Shown one piece after another: positions 34,951 through 46,519 of a DNA stretch of 64,000 bases. Source of the stretch: Bettongia penicillata ogilbyi (taxonomy: Eukaryota; Chordata; Mammalia; Diprotodontia; Potoroidae); the NCBI GenBank assembly GCA_023548195.1, contig JAJHZJ010000808.1, positions 646,182 through 710,181 on the forward strand. The letters run 5' to 3'. The position numbers were made by a program, and so were the translations under genes. Within the stretch, counting starts at the first letter, position 1; each line of letters begins with the position of its first letter. A model generated the notes under the pieces. It had not been told where the DNA came from and ran no database searches. It was given only the letters and a program-made list of their open reading frames with translations.

Positions 34951-35739
34951 TCTGAAGGATACTGAAGTGACCACCTGAGCAAAGATCTCTCACTCCCCTC
35001 TTCCACCAAAAAAAGAAAAATCCCTATTATTCACTAGCTCTCTGGACTAAGGTCTATTTATTTACTTATTTATGTATTTATAAACAAAAAGCAGATATTA
35101 ACATTCTCAGCTAAAAGACACGAGGAACATATTAGCATGAATTAATTTTTCTATTTGTTTCTTTTGTTTGGTTTTTGGTTTCATTTTGTTTTTAAGGGAG
35201 GGGAAAAGCAGTCTCCTGGGAGGACTCGACACAGACTATGGAAGCAACAATGTGAAGCAACATGTTAGAGAAATTCTATAATACTGGGTACTACAGGTAC
35301 AGAAAAGCATGAGGATATCGAGCATCTTAAGTAAAAGTAAGAGGAGCTAAAGTCAAAATTTCGTGTTTATAATTATTCCTCACAGTGACCATGTTCATTA
35401 TTTTCTCTTTCCTCAGAGGTCCTATTTCCCAAAGTTTCAGTAATATTTACACCCTCCCTGGATAAGGTCTTATCAAACTTTAACAATACGGCACAAACCT
35501 TGTAATCTACACAAAAAATAATTGGCTTGGAATCTTTAGGAAGTAGGATTAAATTTGCTTAGATTGTAAGATAGTGGTTGAGAAAAATATATAACATAGG
35601 ACTGTAAAACTGAGTACTCCCCAAAGGGCAAAACTACTAGCAAAGAAGTTAAAGAGAAGGAAATTCTAGTGTGATAACTAGAAAAACTTCCCAGTTCTTA
35701 TGAGTTATTCAAAAATAGAAAATGAGCTGCCTCAGTGGT
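34951..35739. other. no recognisable feature
   Basis: Unassigned AT-rich sequence. Confidence 0.45.
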
Positions 35740-35860
35740 AGTACATCCTCCACCATAGGAGGTCATTTATGGAGGCTGGGTGTCCACTTGCTTGAAGATG
35801 ATGTTGAAGAGGTTCCTCTTCAAGTACAAGCTGGGTAACTCAATGCTAACAAACTCATAA
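35740..35860 (+). mobile_element. L3/CR1-type 3' fragment
   Basis: accataggaggtcatttatgg and ggctgggtgtccacttgctt resemble the 3' region of L3/CR1 LINEs. Confidence 0.4.
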
Positions 35861-36260
35861 ATGGAAATTCCACTCTCTTTAGCAATCTTCTTTAAAAGCC
35901 TGTGGGGAACACTTCAAATCTTTTTTCAACAGTCGTTAAAAAAAATGTACTTGTCCTTTTCTGGGTGAGCCAATTGAGAGACACTTAAAGCTAGCTGGAG
36001 CATGCTATTTCTTCATCTTCTTTTACTTTTCTTTGAATTCTTGGGCCATTTCATTTTGTGAGAAGAATGATGCATGGTCAATTTGGGGCTGGCATTGGTG
36101 CCAGGTGGGCACATTTGATGGCCTGATTCACTACTCCCGTCATCAAACCCTTCACCAGTAACTTTTTGTGCATTATCTCCAAAAGCATGAAATTCCCAAC
36201 TCAAATTCATAAAATGGTTTCTAAATGAATAGTATAATATTGACCTCAAATTGAATCATT
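35861..36260 (-). pseudogene. possible decayed coding remnant, product unknown
   Basis: A 78-codon minus-strand ORF (36249-36013) has a protein-like, low-repeat composition: LSWEFHAFGDNAQKVTGEGF, then SSESGHQMCPPGTNASP and a basic end KMKWPKNSKKSKRR. Downstream on the same strand, broken frames give LAHPEKDKYIFF-like and GISIYEFVSIELPSLYLKRN text. That reads more like protein than the usual shadows here. I do not recognise the family. Chance remains possible. Confidence 0.3.
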
Positions 36261-36299
36261 CGTGAGGACAAAATTCAGACACTATTTGGCAGGAGAGCC

Positions 36300-36554
36300 A
36301 TGCATAATTCTGAGAAACAGATGAAAACATGTACAAAAATTAAAAACCTATCAGCCATAGAAATAGAGTTAGAGGTTACGCACATCAGTAATGTGGAGAA
36401 CTTGTCTGAAGAAACAATGTTTTCAAAAAATCATAGCCAATGGCCACAGACTGAGTCTAAATATTTGGATTTACTGTACCTATTAATTCTATTTACATCA
36501 CTACTACTAATCATATTATTAAAATTAAAACACTGGGTCAGGAAAAAGAACTGA
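36300..36554 (+). other. 84-codon ORF ending in a hydrophobic segment, unknown
   Basis: It opens with MHNSEKQMKTCTKIK. Residues about 55-75 are strongly hydrophobic (LLYLLILFTSLLLIILL), followed by a basic end KLKHWVRKKN, the outline of a tail-anchored membrane protein C-terminus. No promoter, splice context or homologue is recognised. It could be a pseudogene piece of a 3' terminal exon or chance in AT-rich DNA. Confidence 0.25.
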
Positions 36555-37639
36555 TTCATTAAACCAACGATATGGAAGATTAATTACATTTAGTATAGCA
36601 ATTAAGGTGGAATGTATTATTTTACACTCTAACAGTTCCATTTTCTCAGCAGAGTCTATTATCATTGATATTTATATAATTTTTCTTTCAATTCAAGTAC
36701 TAAAACAAAACCTGGTCAGTCCAACTTGAACTACTGTTCCACAATTACCAAATATTGTTGACCTTACTGAATCCTGAAAGAAGAATGGTCAAGCAAACCT
36801 TTCATTTTGTTTAGAGAACTTCATCCATTAAAACTTACAAATGTTTGAACTCTATTGGCCATGGATTCCTGCCATTCCTTTGAATTTTATCCTTCAGACT
36901 CTGCTTGGATATGTGGCCATCCTGACTGCAGCAGATTGCTAAAAATGACCTCTCATATCCCATTTTGGGAGCAATCAATCCACTGCTTCATATTGCAAAG
37001 AGCCATTAAATGCTAATGATACTCATCTTGGAAGGATAAGTTATAGAAAATAATCTATTGAATGACATAATTTCTCTCTGATGTAGCGAAGTACCAATAT
37101 TAGTTGAAGTGTAGTTTAGAAATCTACAATTTCTCAACCAAGAATCATATATGGATGCAATTTGTTTGTCTCTAAAGGCAATACTGTAAGGTTTCACTGT
37201 GGGTACACTTTTCACCCATACAAGTCATAAATTTTTTCATTTCAGTTAGTGGTCTTCATTAGGCATTGTGGGTCTTCAGAATCATAATTAAAACCTATTT
37301 ACCTTAATAGAGCCTGTCAGAAAACTCAACTGACATACTTTTCAAGATCCCAGAGTTACATCCATACTATGAAGAGGCATTGGAATGGGTTTTAATGGAA
37401 GAAGGAATTACATATTAAAGGAGAGAAATGCTCTCTTCTATAGGTAATTTGTTTTATTTATATTTTCTTTCAGTTAATGATTCAGATCAACCATATTATT
37501 TAACAATGTGATGTTCATCAAAATGCATATAATTTCATGGGGCAAGAAAGCTTCACTTTCCCACAATTTATATTATTTCTGAGTTTTTTTTTTATCCTAG
37601 CCATGATCCCAATGATTGATAATTCTACAGCTACCCTGT
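36555..37639. other. no recognisable feature
   Basis: Unassigned AT-rich sequence. Confidence 0.45.
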
Positions 37640-37920
37640 GCTATAGTTGCTTTTGTTGTTGTACAGTTGCGTCAATCATGCTTGACCCTTCATGATCCCA
37701 TTTAGGGTCATTTCCTTGGCAAAGATACTGGAGTGATTTGCCATTTCCTTGTCTAGTTATTTTTTAGAGATGAGGAAAGTAAGGCAAACAGGGTTAAGTG
37801 ACTTTCCCACAGATGCGTAGCTGATAAGTGTCTGAGGCCAGATTCAATCTCAGAAAAATAAGTCTTGCTGTCTTCAGGCACAGAATTACATCCACTGCAC
37901 TCCCTAGTTATTTGGGCCAC
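37640..37920 (-). mobile_element. marsupial tRNA-derived SINE (MAR1/WSINE-like)
   Basis: Inverse order: cttcatgatcccatttaggg, ggcaaagatactggagtgat, ttgccatttccttgtctag, gggttaagtgactttccca, and a head remnant catccactgcactccctag. Confidence 0.82.
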
Positions 37921-37974
37921 AACTACCATATTGCAAAACTACATGTAAGGAGAGAACAAGAAGATTATAACCAA

Positions 37975-38110
37975 AATATCAATGATAATAACTAGCATTT
38001 ACACAGCACTTCAAGGCTTGGAATAAACTTCATATACATTAACTGATTTGGCCCTTGCAACAATTCAGTGAAGTAAGTTCAATTATCACTATTCATGATA
38101 GAGAAAACCC
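37975..38110 (-). mobile_element. MIR fragment
   Basis: aactagcatttacacagcac and ttggcccttgcaacaattc: inverse MIR end. Confidence 0.6.
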
Positions 38111-38697
38111 TGAGAGAGAAAGTTTCTGGGTAATTAATCAATTTATTAATTAGGATAGCTAAGAATCAATAAATTAATTATCAGTGGTTTCTCTTGGTGA
38201 CCAAGGACCCCCAATGGAGACCCTGAAAGCCTTAAATAACCCTTATGAAAGAGAATTTCCTTGACAAGTGGTGCACATTTAAGGAGAAGGTAGGCTAAAA
38301 GTCTCCAGTTCCTCTTGCTAAGAACATGGCTCAATCATGAAACTCAGAAGCCTCTAGCAATCTGGGAAAGAGAATCCATCTCCATCTGCATCTCTCCTCC
38401 ATAAGCTGGGGCATCCTAAACTCTAATGGAGGGGAACGAGAATAGAAGTCCATTCTCTCAGGTAAAGGGCTGACCCAGACTGGATTCTGTTTACATTCTG
38501 AGCAGAAATTAGGCCTCTTAGTTGGGTGGGGTGTAGTCCAAGATTGATAAGCATGTTCCTTGAGGACAAGGGCATAATCTCATCAGCCAATCTTGTCCTT
38601 GAGAGACTGACTTTAACAAAAGCTGAGCCTTAATGAGGAAACAGGAGAAAAAGTCTAGATACCAATTTAATAATTGATTATTGTTAATAATTATTTC
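38111..38697. other. no recognisable feature
   Basis: Unassigned sequence. Confidence 0.45.
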
Positions 38698-38850
38698 TCT
38701 CATTGATGAGGAAACTGAGGCACTGAGAGGTTAAGTGACTTACAACTAGCTGGTCACTCCAGAAAACTCTGAGTGAAGTAGGATTCAAACTCAGGTTTTC
38801 TTCATTCCAGGCCCAATCTTCTTCTGTCCATGGTACTACTTATATGCCTC
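38698..38850 (-). mobile_element. MIR SINE fragment
   Basis: gatgaggaaactgaggcact, gaggttaagtgacttaca, then ggattcaaactcaggtttt. Confidence 0.7.
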
Positions 38851-39124
38851 AATTTTGAGAGTTCCTACTGAAGAGTTTAATAAGGTACATGCAAGATACT
38901 GCTCTTTCTTCTGTCCAGAATTTTAAGATGGAGTAGTCACTTTTTCACACGAAACTCATCATTTTTACTTCAGTAACTTTTTCTTGCTCATGAGAGTCAT
39001 TTTTTAAATAGCTATTCTCCTAATTTTTCTGCCTCTGGAAGTATGAAGCAGTTGACCTCCCCTTCTTCATGAATGCTCATCCTCATGTCTTCGATTTCCC
39101 TGGTATTACTCTCAGGGTTCCCTG

Positions 39125-39210
39125 CCATTCAATAGTCCAATTCAACAATTATTTATTAAGCATCTTCTATGTACGAGGCACAATGGTATGTACTAGACAA
39201 AAAAAAAAAA
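39125..39210 (-). mobile_element. CORE-SINE fragment
   Basis: aattatttattaagcatctt followed by tctatgtacgaggcacaat. Confidence 0.55.
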
Positions 39211-39280
39211 TTTCCCTGCATTCAAGGAGTTTATTTTACCCCTTAAAAGTGCAATAAGGCTCTATCTAGGGCCAGCTTTT

Positions 39281-39290
39281 CTTCTGTCTA

Positions 39291-39325
<35 letters not shown>

Positions 39326-39352
39326 GTCTATCTATCTAGCTATCTATTCTCT
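39281..39352. repeat. (CTGT)n/(CTAT)n microsatellite
   Basis: Tetranucleotide repeat switching between tctg and tcta units. Confidence 0.95.
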
Positions 39353-40295
39353 CTACTAGTGGACTTCTCTCCCTCAAGGAGTTTAATTATCATCACTACA
39401 CCCATGATTACTGTAAATATCCTTCTTAATCTCTCAATTATAAAATCCTTGATATCTCCTAAGGTCCTCAAATTTAACAAGTCTTAAACAAAACCCAATA
39501 ATCTCAATTCCTAACCACCCCTACTCTTCTAAAAGCACCTGTTTTGGTGGTGAGCATCATTATCATTCATTCTCCTATTCATCAGGTCTGTAAACTTAAA
39601 AAAAAAAAATCATCCCTAGCTTTTTTCTTCTCCTTTACTTCTCTTACCTAATGAATTGCCCAGGCCAGTTTATTTTGCTGCCATAACGTCTTTTAAACTA
39701 TCTATGCCTTTCCATGAATATTACCAATAGCCCAGTTCGGTGTCTCATCATCACAATATGGTTCAGTGTATTAGCCTCCTAACTGTCCTGCCTGCTTCAC
39801 AAGTCTCTCCCTTCCCATCCATTCTTCGCATAGCTGGCAAAATCATGTTCCTATGCACAGGCCTGACCTTGACATTCCCGTGACAAAAATCATCAGTGCC
39901 TCTCATTGACTTTAGGATAAAATACTAACTTTTAAGTCTAACATTCAAAACCCTATTCAATCGAGATCAAATTTACTTCTTTGGTATTACTTCACATTAC
40001 TCTCTTCCACAAGCTATGAATTCTGGCCAAATTGACCTGCTAGTTTCCCACGTGACAGGATTTATCTATGCACCAGTATAAGGGATCCCCAAACTGTGAA
40101 TGCACTCCCTTCTCATCCCAGCCATCCAAAATCCTTAACTTTGTTCAAGATTCAGTTCATTTCAAACATTCATTCAAGGCTTAGGTACCATCTTCTGCAT
40201 GCACGGCACTCCAAGTGGTATTTCTCACTTATTTCTAGAAGATGCTGTGTGATTTCTCATTTGCTTACTTCATGTTCTTCTCTGAATCATACTTA
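39353..40295 (+). mobile_element. L2/L3-type LINE, 3' ORF2 part
   Basis: Text in LINE order: tttaattatcatcactacac, cctcaaatttaacaagtctt, attgactttaggataaaata, ctaacattcaaaaccctatt and tgttcaagattcagttcat. Heavily decayed; the 74-codon ORF inside is a remnant. Confidence 0.6.
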
Positions 40296-40620
40296 TTGTT
40301 ACAGAATAATAGAGCCGTAAGAAATCTTAGAGATCGTGTAGTCCAATTTCTTTATTTTTATAGTGAGGGAAATCAAGGCACAGAGAGGTTAGGTTACTAC
40401 AAAGGCAATATCAATAACTAGCAACATCAAGAAGTCAGGTCTTATCTATGTCTGTGTTGTATACCCTCAGTAGAATTTAAACTCAGTGATTGCAACTGTT
40501 TCAATAGTATCTATTCAATAGTATCTAGTTTCAATAGTATCTATATATCCCTGGTACTTAACACAGTATCTTGCATTTAGTAGGTGTTTAACTTTTTTTG
40601 AAGTGGTGAAGCTCATGTCA
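40296..40620. mobile_element. MIR-like SINE and L2-type tail
   Basis: 40296-40400 shows atagagccgtaagaaatctt and caaggcacagagaggtta (inverse). 40460-40600 ends with ctggtacttaacacagtatc and tagtaggtgtttaac. Confidence 0.55.
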
Positions 40621-41109
40621 TTTTAAGGAAAAACTAATCATTAGAGCTACAGAAAGTGAAAGTGGACACTTCAAAAGGTAGTGAGCCCACCCCCATCCCT
40701 AACCATGCCAAATCTTTAAAGACTAAATAATTACTTATGGGTTTTTTTTTAAAATAGGGAAAATTTTTATCCTAGCATAATTTGGATTAGAATACCTTTG
40801 AGGTTTCTTCAGAATCTGAAAATATGCAATTCCTCCCAGGTTTGTTGAGAGGAAACTGTTAAGAAAAAAAAAATTAATACCTCACAAGTTTGGTGAGAGG
40901 AAACCAAAAACAGCTATAAAATATCAGTTATTATCATTATTATTTATACAGTCCTATAATCACAGTCCCTCAGTGTGAAGAAACCCCTATACAGAAACTC
41001 CCTAATGCAGGTCATCAAGCCATCTGCAATTTACAGTTTGGAAGAGTTACCTAGGATGCCGATGGTTCACATGACCAGTCCATGTCCATGCTGTTAATAT
41101 ATTTGAAAG

Positions 41110-41215
41110 GCAGGCTATCAATCAATTGGTCAACAAATATTTAGTGCATAGCTACTATTAGCCAGACATGTTATAAGGCACTGGAAATATATATATACAC
41201 AAAAGGAAGAACATG
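41110..41215 (-). mobile_element. CORE-SINE fragment
   Basis: caacaaatatttagtgcata and ttagccagacatgttataag: inverse CORE-SINE end. Confidence 0.5.
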
Positions 41216-41600
41216 CATGCTCTCAGGGAACTTCTTACAGCAGCTGACCTGCACAGCTTGGCAGTAGCTTCAGCAGCAGATACGTTAGACTAAAGAGAGG
41301 CTGACAATGTTTGGCTGCCGTAGTCACTTGACAGGTTAAACTGAGACAGGAGACAATGGTTGATTGCCATGGGTCATGTGACAAACAGGAGAGTGTGCAG
41401 TGGAAACCCCGAGTTTTTTCCACAGGCCACCAGAAATCCTTTGGTGGACTGCAAGCAGCCTGCAGCGCTATATTGTACAGACCTGTACAAGAGGAATATA
41501 ACATTTTCACAGAAAAACAAAGAGGATATATATAAAGCAAATAAGAACCCAGGTCTTACACACACCAGGATCAGTCCTCTATCCATTATGCCATTCTGCC
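41216..41600. other. GC-richer unassigned block with a short palindrome
   Basis: No recognised repeat until 41560-41600, where ctctatccattatgccattc resembles a SINE head in inverse. ttgtacag (41473-41480) and ctgtacaa (41483-41490) form an 8-base inverted repeat with a 2-base spacer. Overlapping ORFs on both strands have no recognised product. Confidence 0.35.
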
Positions 41601-41787
41601 ACCACCATCATTATTTATCTGTTTCTTTCAAGATAAAGGTAGTAACCCATTTTTAAACTTTCTATACATCATCTAGAATATTATTAAAATGAAATCTTGA
41701 TTAAAATATTCTTGATAGAGAGACAAAGTCTTTTCCATATGTCCTCATGTGGCATAGTAGCATATTCCCAAATACATTCTAATGGCC

Positions 41788-41790
<3 letters not shown>

Positions 41791-41850
<60 letters not shown>

Positions 41851-41953
41851 AAGGAAGGGAGGGAGGGAGGGAGAGGGAAAGAGAGAGAGAAAGAGACAGA
41901 CAGACAGAGACAGAGAGACAGAGACAGAGACAGAGGAAGGAGGGAGAAAGAGC
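41791..41953. repeat. (GA)n with (GGAA)/(GACA) extensions
   Basis: Pure GA to about 41847, then gggaggga and agacagac type units. Arg/Glu ORFs here are repeat-encoded. Confidence 0.97.
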
Positions 41954-42589
41954 AAAGTGGCTTCTATGAACCTTTGTAGCCTACTTTCTAACCAAATTCT
42001 CCTGGGACATAACACTGCGCTCTCATAAGGAGAGACGCCCCACTTTCTACTGTAGCTATTTTAGGTAACAATAAACAGAATTAGAGGAACACTAACATTT
42101 TACAGGTTTGTTATAAGATTAAATAAAAGTAAATGGTAAATTTAACTATCATCTTTTAAAAAAAAGCTGTCAAAATATTCCAGGAACAATTCATTTTTGT
42201 CTCTTAGAAATCATTTTTGTTAGATATTCTGCATATTATCCTATCCATTAGATTTTTTTTATAAAGGCAAATTAGTTAAAACAAAATTAAGTCATATAGG
42301 AAATAACATGCCTTAGGAGGATGCCTTAGGTTAGGCTCATGTTCAGGGTTGTCATTAGACAAAATTTTCACAAAATCCCCAAATACACAGTTTAGAGCTG
42401 GAAGGCACCACAAAGGGCTGGTTAATTCAAGCTGTAAGTGAAAAACAAATCAGTTTAAGTATAAAGCATCCCTGTAGAGTGGTCATCTAGCTCGTGATTG
42501 AAAACTCTTTGAGAAGAATTCTATTTCCTGAGGATTTTGGACAGCATTTGGAGAACTATAATTGTTAAAAAAAAAAAAAATTTCTATAT
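41954..42589. other. no recognisable feature
   Basis: Unassigned AT-rich sequence. Confidence 0.45.
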
Positions 42590-42975
42590 ATTAGTCAGCA
42601 CATGCATACCTCCTCCACATCCTTGATATAATGTAAGCTCCTTGAGGGTAGAGATTTTTTGATTTGTTTTGTTTTGTTTTGTCTTTGTATCCTCAGCGCC
42701 TTGCCCATAGTGGGTACATTATAGATATGACTATGTGACACAATGGATAGAGTGTAAGACAGGAATTTTGTCTAGTTCAAATTCTGTCTCAGTCACTTAG
42801 AAGCTATGTGACAATAAACTTCTCAGTCTCAGTTTCATCTGTTAAATGAGGATAATAACAGCATCTTTGTAAAGATCAAATGAGATAGTGTATATAAGTG
42901 TTATGCAAATTTTACAGCATTGCATAAATGTTAGTTATTGGTACTGGCAAATGCTTGTCGAATTGGACTGAATTA
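42590..42975 (+). mobile_element. L2-type tail followed by a MIR SINE
   Basis: 42620-42725: gtaagctccttgagggtaga, a short (TTTTG)n insert and tatcctcagcgccttgccc. 42726-42975: acacaatggatagagtgtaa, gtcacttagaagctatgtga, gtttcatctgttaaatgagg: MIR in sense orientation. Confidence 0.75.
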
Positions 42976-43009
42976 ACATTGAGTCAAAATTTGCCTTTAT
43001 CCAATTTCC

Positions 43010-43175
43010 AGCCATTGCTTCAAGTTCTACAACTGTTAGGTTAATCTATATAGTACCATCCCTATTTTTAATGAAGCTGGTGGCCCCCAAAAATGAAGTG
43101 ATGTGTTCAGCACCATGCCAATGCTAAGGAGAGAATTCAGGACCAGAATTCTGGTCTTCTGACTCAGTCTACTGT
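43010..43175 (-). mobile_element. MIR-like fragment
   Basis: aatgaagtgatgtgttcagc and aattcaggaccagaattctg: degraded inverse MIR. Confidence 0.4.
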
Positions 43176-43873
43176 TTTTTCCATGATAATGGACTAAAAG
43201 ATCAAAAGGAATAAAAAAGATAGAACTCCATTCTGTGCCCAAAAGGTTCCTGCAGTATGACTTCAGTTGTGTTGACATTCTTCACTATAGATGCTTTGGC
43301 AGGTTGTTCTTGTTTGTGCACTGATGGGAACTTCATTTGAAACCTGCACTCCTTGCATAGCTATAGTCTCCAATCGCTTAGTCCAAATAGTGAAATCCAT
43401 TTCAAAAGTTAGCCAAACATGTAAAAAAAAAATCCCTAGGCTAGACTTGTTCAGATATTTATTTCTGTGATTATACTATTGACATCTCCTTTAAAATACT
43501 TTGACGTTACAGTGACAGAATATACCATGTCTATAGAGCCAGTTACAGGATTTCCACAGAAGTGAGCCTGAGCACTATCCTGACATGAACTCAGAAACAA
43601 GTGTAAAATCAATGAGCTTTGTGGTCTCCTAAGAATCCATGATGAAGTAAGTATCTGTGTGACCAGAATTTGCTCCTAAAGGAATTCCTTCTCTTCCCCT
43701 ATATGCCATATTGTAAGAAAATATTTTGGTAGATCAAGAGAATGAATTCATTATTCTCACCATCAAAGATAATCCTTCCTCCCTTTCCATTTCAAGGAGA
43801 CTTGGGAGAAATTAATTTCTGATGCACACACACATATATGCGGTCATTTTGAGTATTGGTTAGATTGGCTTAT
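43176..43873. other. no recognisable feature
   Basis: Unassigned sequence. Confidence 0.45.
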
Positions 43874-44240
43874 AGCAGGAGTTTTTAACCTGAAGTCCCC
43901 AGACCTCTTGGGGATCCATGGATAAATTTCTGTGAACTTTGATTGGGGGAAAATACATCTCTATGTCAAGATAATTGGTTTCTTGTGTATTTTATCATAT
44001 GTATTTTTTTTTTTTTTTACTTTTTTGCAAGGCAGTTGGAGTTAAGTGCCTTGCCCAAGAACACACGGCTAGTGTCAAGTGCCTGAAGGTCATATTTGAA
44101 TTCAGGTCCTCCTGACTCCAAGGCTGATACTCTATCCACTGCTCTGCCTAGCTGTCCCTTAAGATTTACATTTAAAAACATTATGAGGAGTCCCCTGGGA
44201 TTCACCAGACTGTCCTCGACACAGAAAAGATTAAGAGTCA
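43874..44240. repeat. palindromic DNA-transposon-like repeat, copy 4, split by a SINE
   Basis: Left half 43874-44003 (gtttttaacctgaagtccc) and right half 44160-44240 (aacattatgaggagtccc, then gaaaagattaagagtc) flank a minus-strand SINE, which gives a relative age. Confidence 0.6.
44004..44159 (-). mobile_element. marsupial tRNA-derived SINE inserted in copy 4
   Basis: A T-run (44004-44019) is the inverse of the poly(A). Then come gccttgcccaagaacacacg, gaattcaggtcctcctgac, and the tRNA-head inverse ctatccactgctctgcctagct. Confidence 0.8.
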
Positions 44241-44274
44241 TTAGCTAAGCAAGTCTAAGCTAACCATATAAATT

Positions 44275-44400
44275 TTGATAGCAGGAAAGGACCTTAGAGA
44301 CATCATTTAAGTCAACCCCTTATGTTACAGATAAGGAAACTGAGGCTAATAGAAATGAGATGACTCACCCAGGTCACACAGCAGAGGAAAGACCAGACTT
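44275..44400 (-). mobile_element. MIR SINE fragment
   Basis: ggaaaggaccttagagacat, acagataaggaaactgaggc and cacccaggtcacacagcag. Confidence 0.7.
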
Positions 44401-45079
44401 CTGCTACTGGTTCATGCGTTGTTTCTGTTTCTCAATTCCTTTTGACAATACCAATTCAACTGCTTTTCCTTTACTGTTTATATTAGAGACCTTTATTTGA
44501 AATTACTGTGTTTCATTCTTTATTCTATCCTGCCTCAGTGCTTCATTTCCACTGCTATGCCTTAGCTAGAATTGTTCAACTTTCATTCTCTAAAAGGAGA
44601 GTAAGCATTGTGAATTGTACATATATGACAATGCAAATGCATTGCTTTGTATTGCAGTATTTTTCAATTAGTTCGACAATACAGCTACATTGTATCTAGT
44701 ACATAGATCTGGTCTTCCATGACAAAATGAGGTGATTCATAGTATTCGTAAGCTTCAAACCCTTCTTTATCCTTCTCTCAGTTTCTGCATTTCCTATTCT
44801 GTTGTTTCCATGGCAGACACCATTTTTTTTTCTTTCTGTTTCTTTTCCTTAGGTGTCTCACTTTGCTTTGCTTGAGAAGCCTGGCATTTATTCTATGACT
44901 GACCTTTATCATTTTTCTTCGTTAGAAAATAGTAAGCTCAGGTGACTTTATTTTAATTGGCCTTTCATTACAATTTCTCAACTTTTGAATATCTCAGATT
45001 TTAATGTTAGTAATGGCTAATTTTATCAGCTGAATGCCAAATCTTATCAGTTTCACCTCTCCAACATTTTTCTCATCTA
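44401..45079. other. no recognisable feature
   Basis: Unassigned AT-rich sequence. Confidence 0.45.
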
Positions 45080-45780
45080 TCACCTCTCCCACTGGGACAA
45101 CCTCAACAGTCGCCTGACGGTTCTCCCTCTTTGCGTTCTCCAAAATAGCTGCCAAGACAATATTCCTTCTATATGAAACTTTTCCTGATCCTTCCCCTAC
45201 CACTCACCAATTACTAGTACCCTCCTTCCCAAGCTACCTTGTTTTCATATACCTTGTATTAATTTGTATTTATCTCTGTATTCATTTTTTATGTACTCAT
45301 ATATGTGATTCTTTTAATTCCAGGTATTTTTACTGACTCTTCCCCATACCTAGAACTCTCTCCCTTTTCATCTCTACCTCCTGACTTCCTGCAAGCCTCA
45401 ATTAATGTCTCACTTTCCATAAGAAAACCTTTCCCAATCCTCCTGAATCTTAACACCTTTCCCCCTGAGACTACCTCTAATTTACCCTACCATAACATTT
45501 TTTTGTTCATAGTTGTAATTTCATGTTATGCCCCTCATCGTACCATGAGATCCTTGAGGACAAGAACTATCTTTTTGCCCTTTTTCTTTGCATCCCCATG
45601 ACTTAGCACAGTGCCTGATACACATAAAACACTTAATAAATGCTTGCTAATTTGTTTTGACTTGATAGGAAATAAAGTCTTTGTGAAGAAGTTTTTCTTA
45701 TTTGTATCCCTAGCACTCAGCACAGTGCCTAAAGCATAGTAGAAGTTTAATGAATTCTTACTGATTGAATGATTGATTAT
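45080..45780 (+). mobile_element. L2 LINE 3' ends (at least two)
   Basis: 45180-45310: ttttcctgatccttccccta and tagtaccctccttcccaag. 45330-45665: cttccccatacctagaactc, agaaaacctttcccaatcct, gatccttgaggacaagaact, cacttaataaatgcttgct. 45690-45780: a second tail, cactcagcacagtgcctaaa. Confidence 0.8.
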
Positions 45781-46519
45781 TTTGACTAATGATTTTTATA
45801 AACTTGAATCATCAAATCAATCAAAATAATTAAACTGATTTGAAACAAAAGTTCAAATTTAATCAAACACTAGTTATTTTGGAAGCAGTTGGAATATAAT
45901 AAGTGGTTGGAATATGACTATTTTCTCCTTTGTGTTGATTTATGTCAGCATGTGTATAAACAGACACAGGTCAAATACTCATATCTGATGACAGGTTGAT
46001 TGCTTTTGAGGCCACAGAAGTTCATAAAGATCACCTGCTAATTAAGGAGGTGTTTCAATCTGCTTCTACGGAGGGAGTATTCATGATAATAAGGTAGTAT
46101 TCATCCTTCACTACATTGCCGAAGAAACATATATGGATTCTTCAGTTTATGTTCAATTCAATTCAATCAAAGAAGCATTTTAAAGCATCAATTGCATATG
46201 GCATCCTGTGGTAGACACTAGAGAGTAACTTGTTCTGAAATATAGATAGGGGAATGAAAGCTTAGCAAATATCAATGTCCCAGATTTCCCTCTAAAGGCT
46301 TAGAGAATTAAAAATAACTTTTTCCTCTGTGGACAGAACTACATTATTCTTAGCTAGAGCAATGGCCTTTGGGGATGTCTGAGACCATGACTGTATCACC
46401 TTCTAAGTATGCTGGCAGGCAGGAGGCGGGGAGAAGGAGGGAGAAAACAGTCTTTGGGATATGTTGAATACTAAGAGTACCTTTCTCAAAAGGTAGTTCT
46501 AGCAATTAATACTTTCCTC
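45781..46519. other. mostly unassigned; short CORE-SINE piece at 46120-46240
   Basis: atcaaagaagcattttaaag and tgtggtagacactagagagt near 46165-46225 look like a CORE-SINE end; nothing else recognised. Confidence 0.4.

Noticed and set aside
39281..39352. CRISPR-like or telomere-like array
   Set aside because: It is a plain tetranucleotide microsatellite without spacers, in a eukaryotic context.
41473..41490. Inverted repeat ttgtacag-ac-ctgtacaa as a steroid-receptor element
   Set aside because: Spacing and half-sites do not fit the AGAACAnnnTGTTCT pattern; an 8-base palindrome can arise by chance.
41782..42028. Arg/Glu-repeat ORFs and the Ser/Leu-rich minus-strand ORF
   Set aside because: They are encoded by the (GA)n microsatellite.
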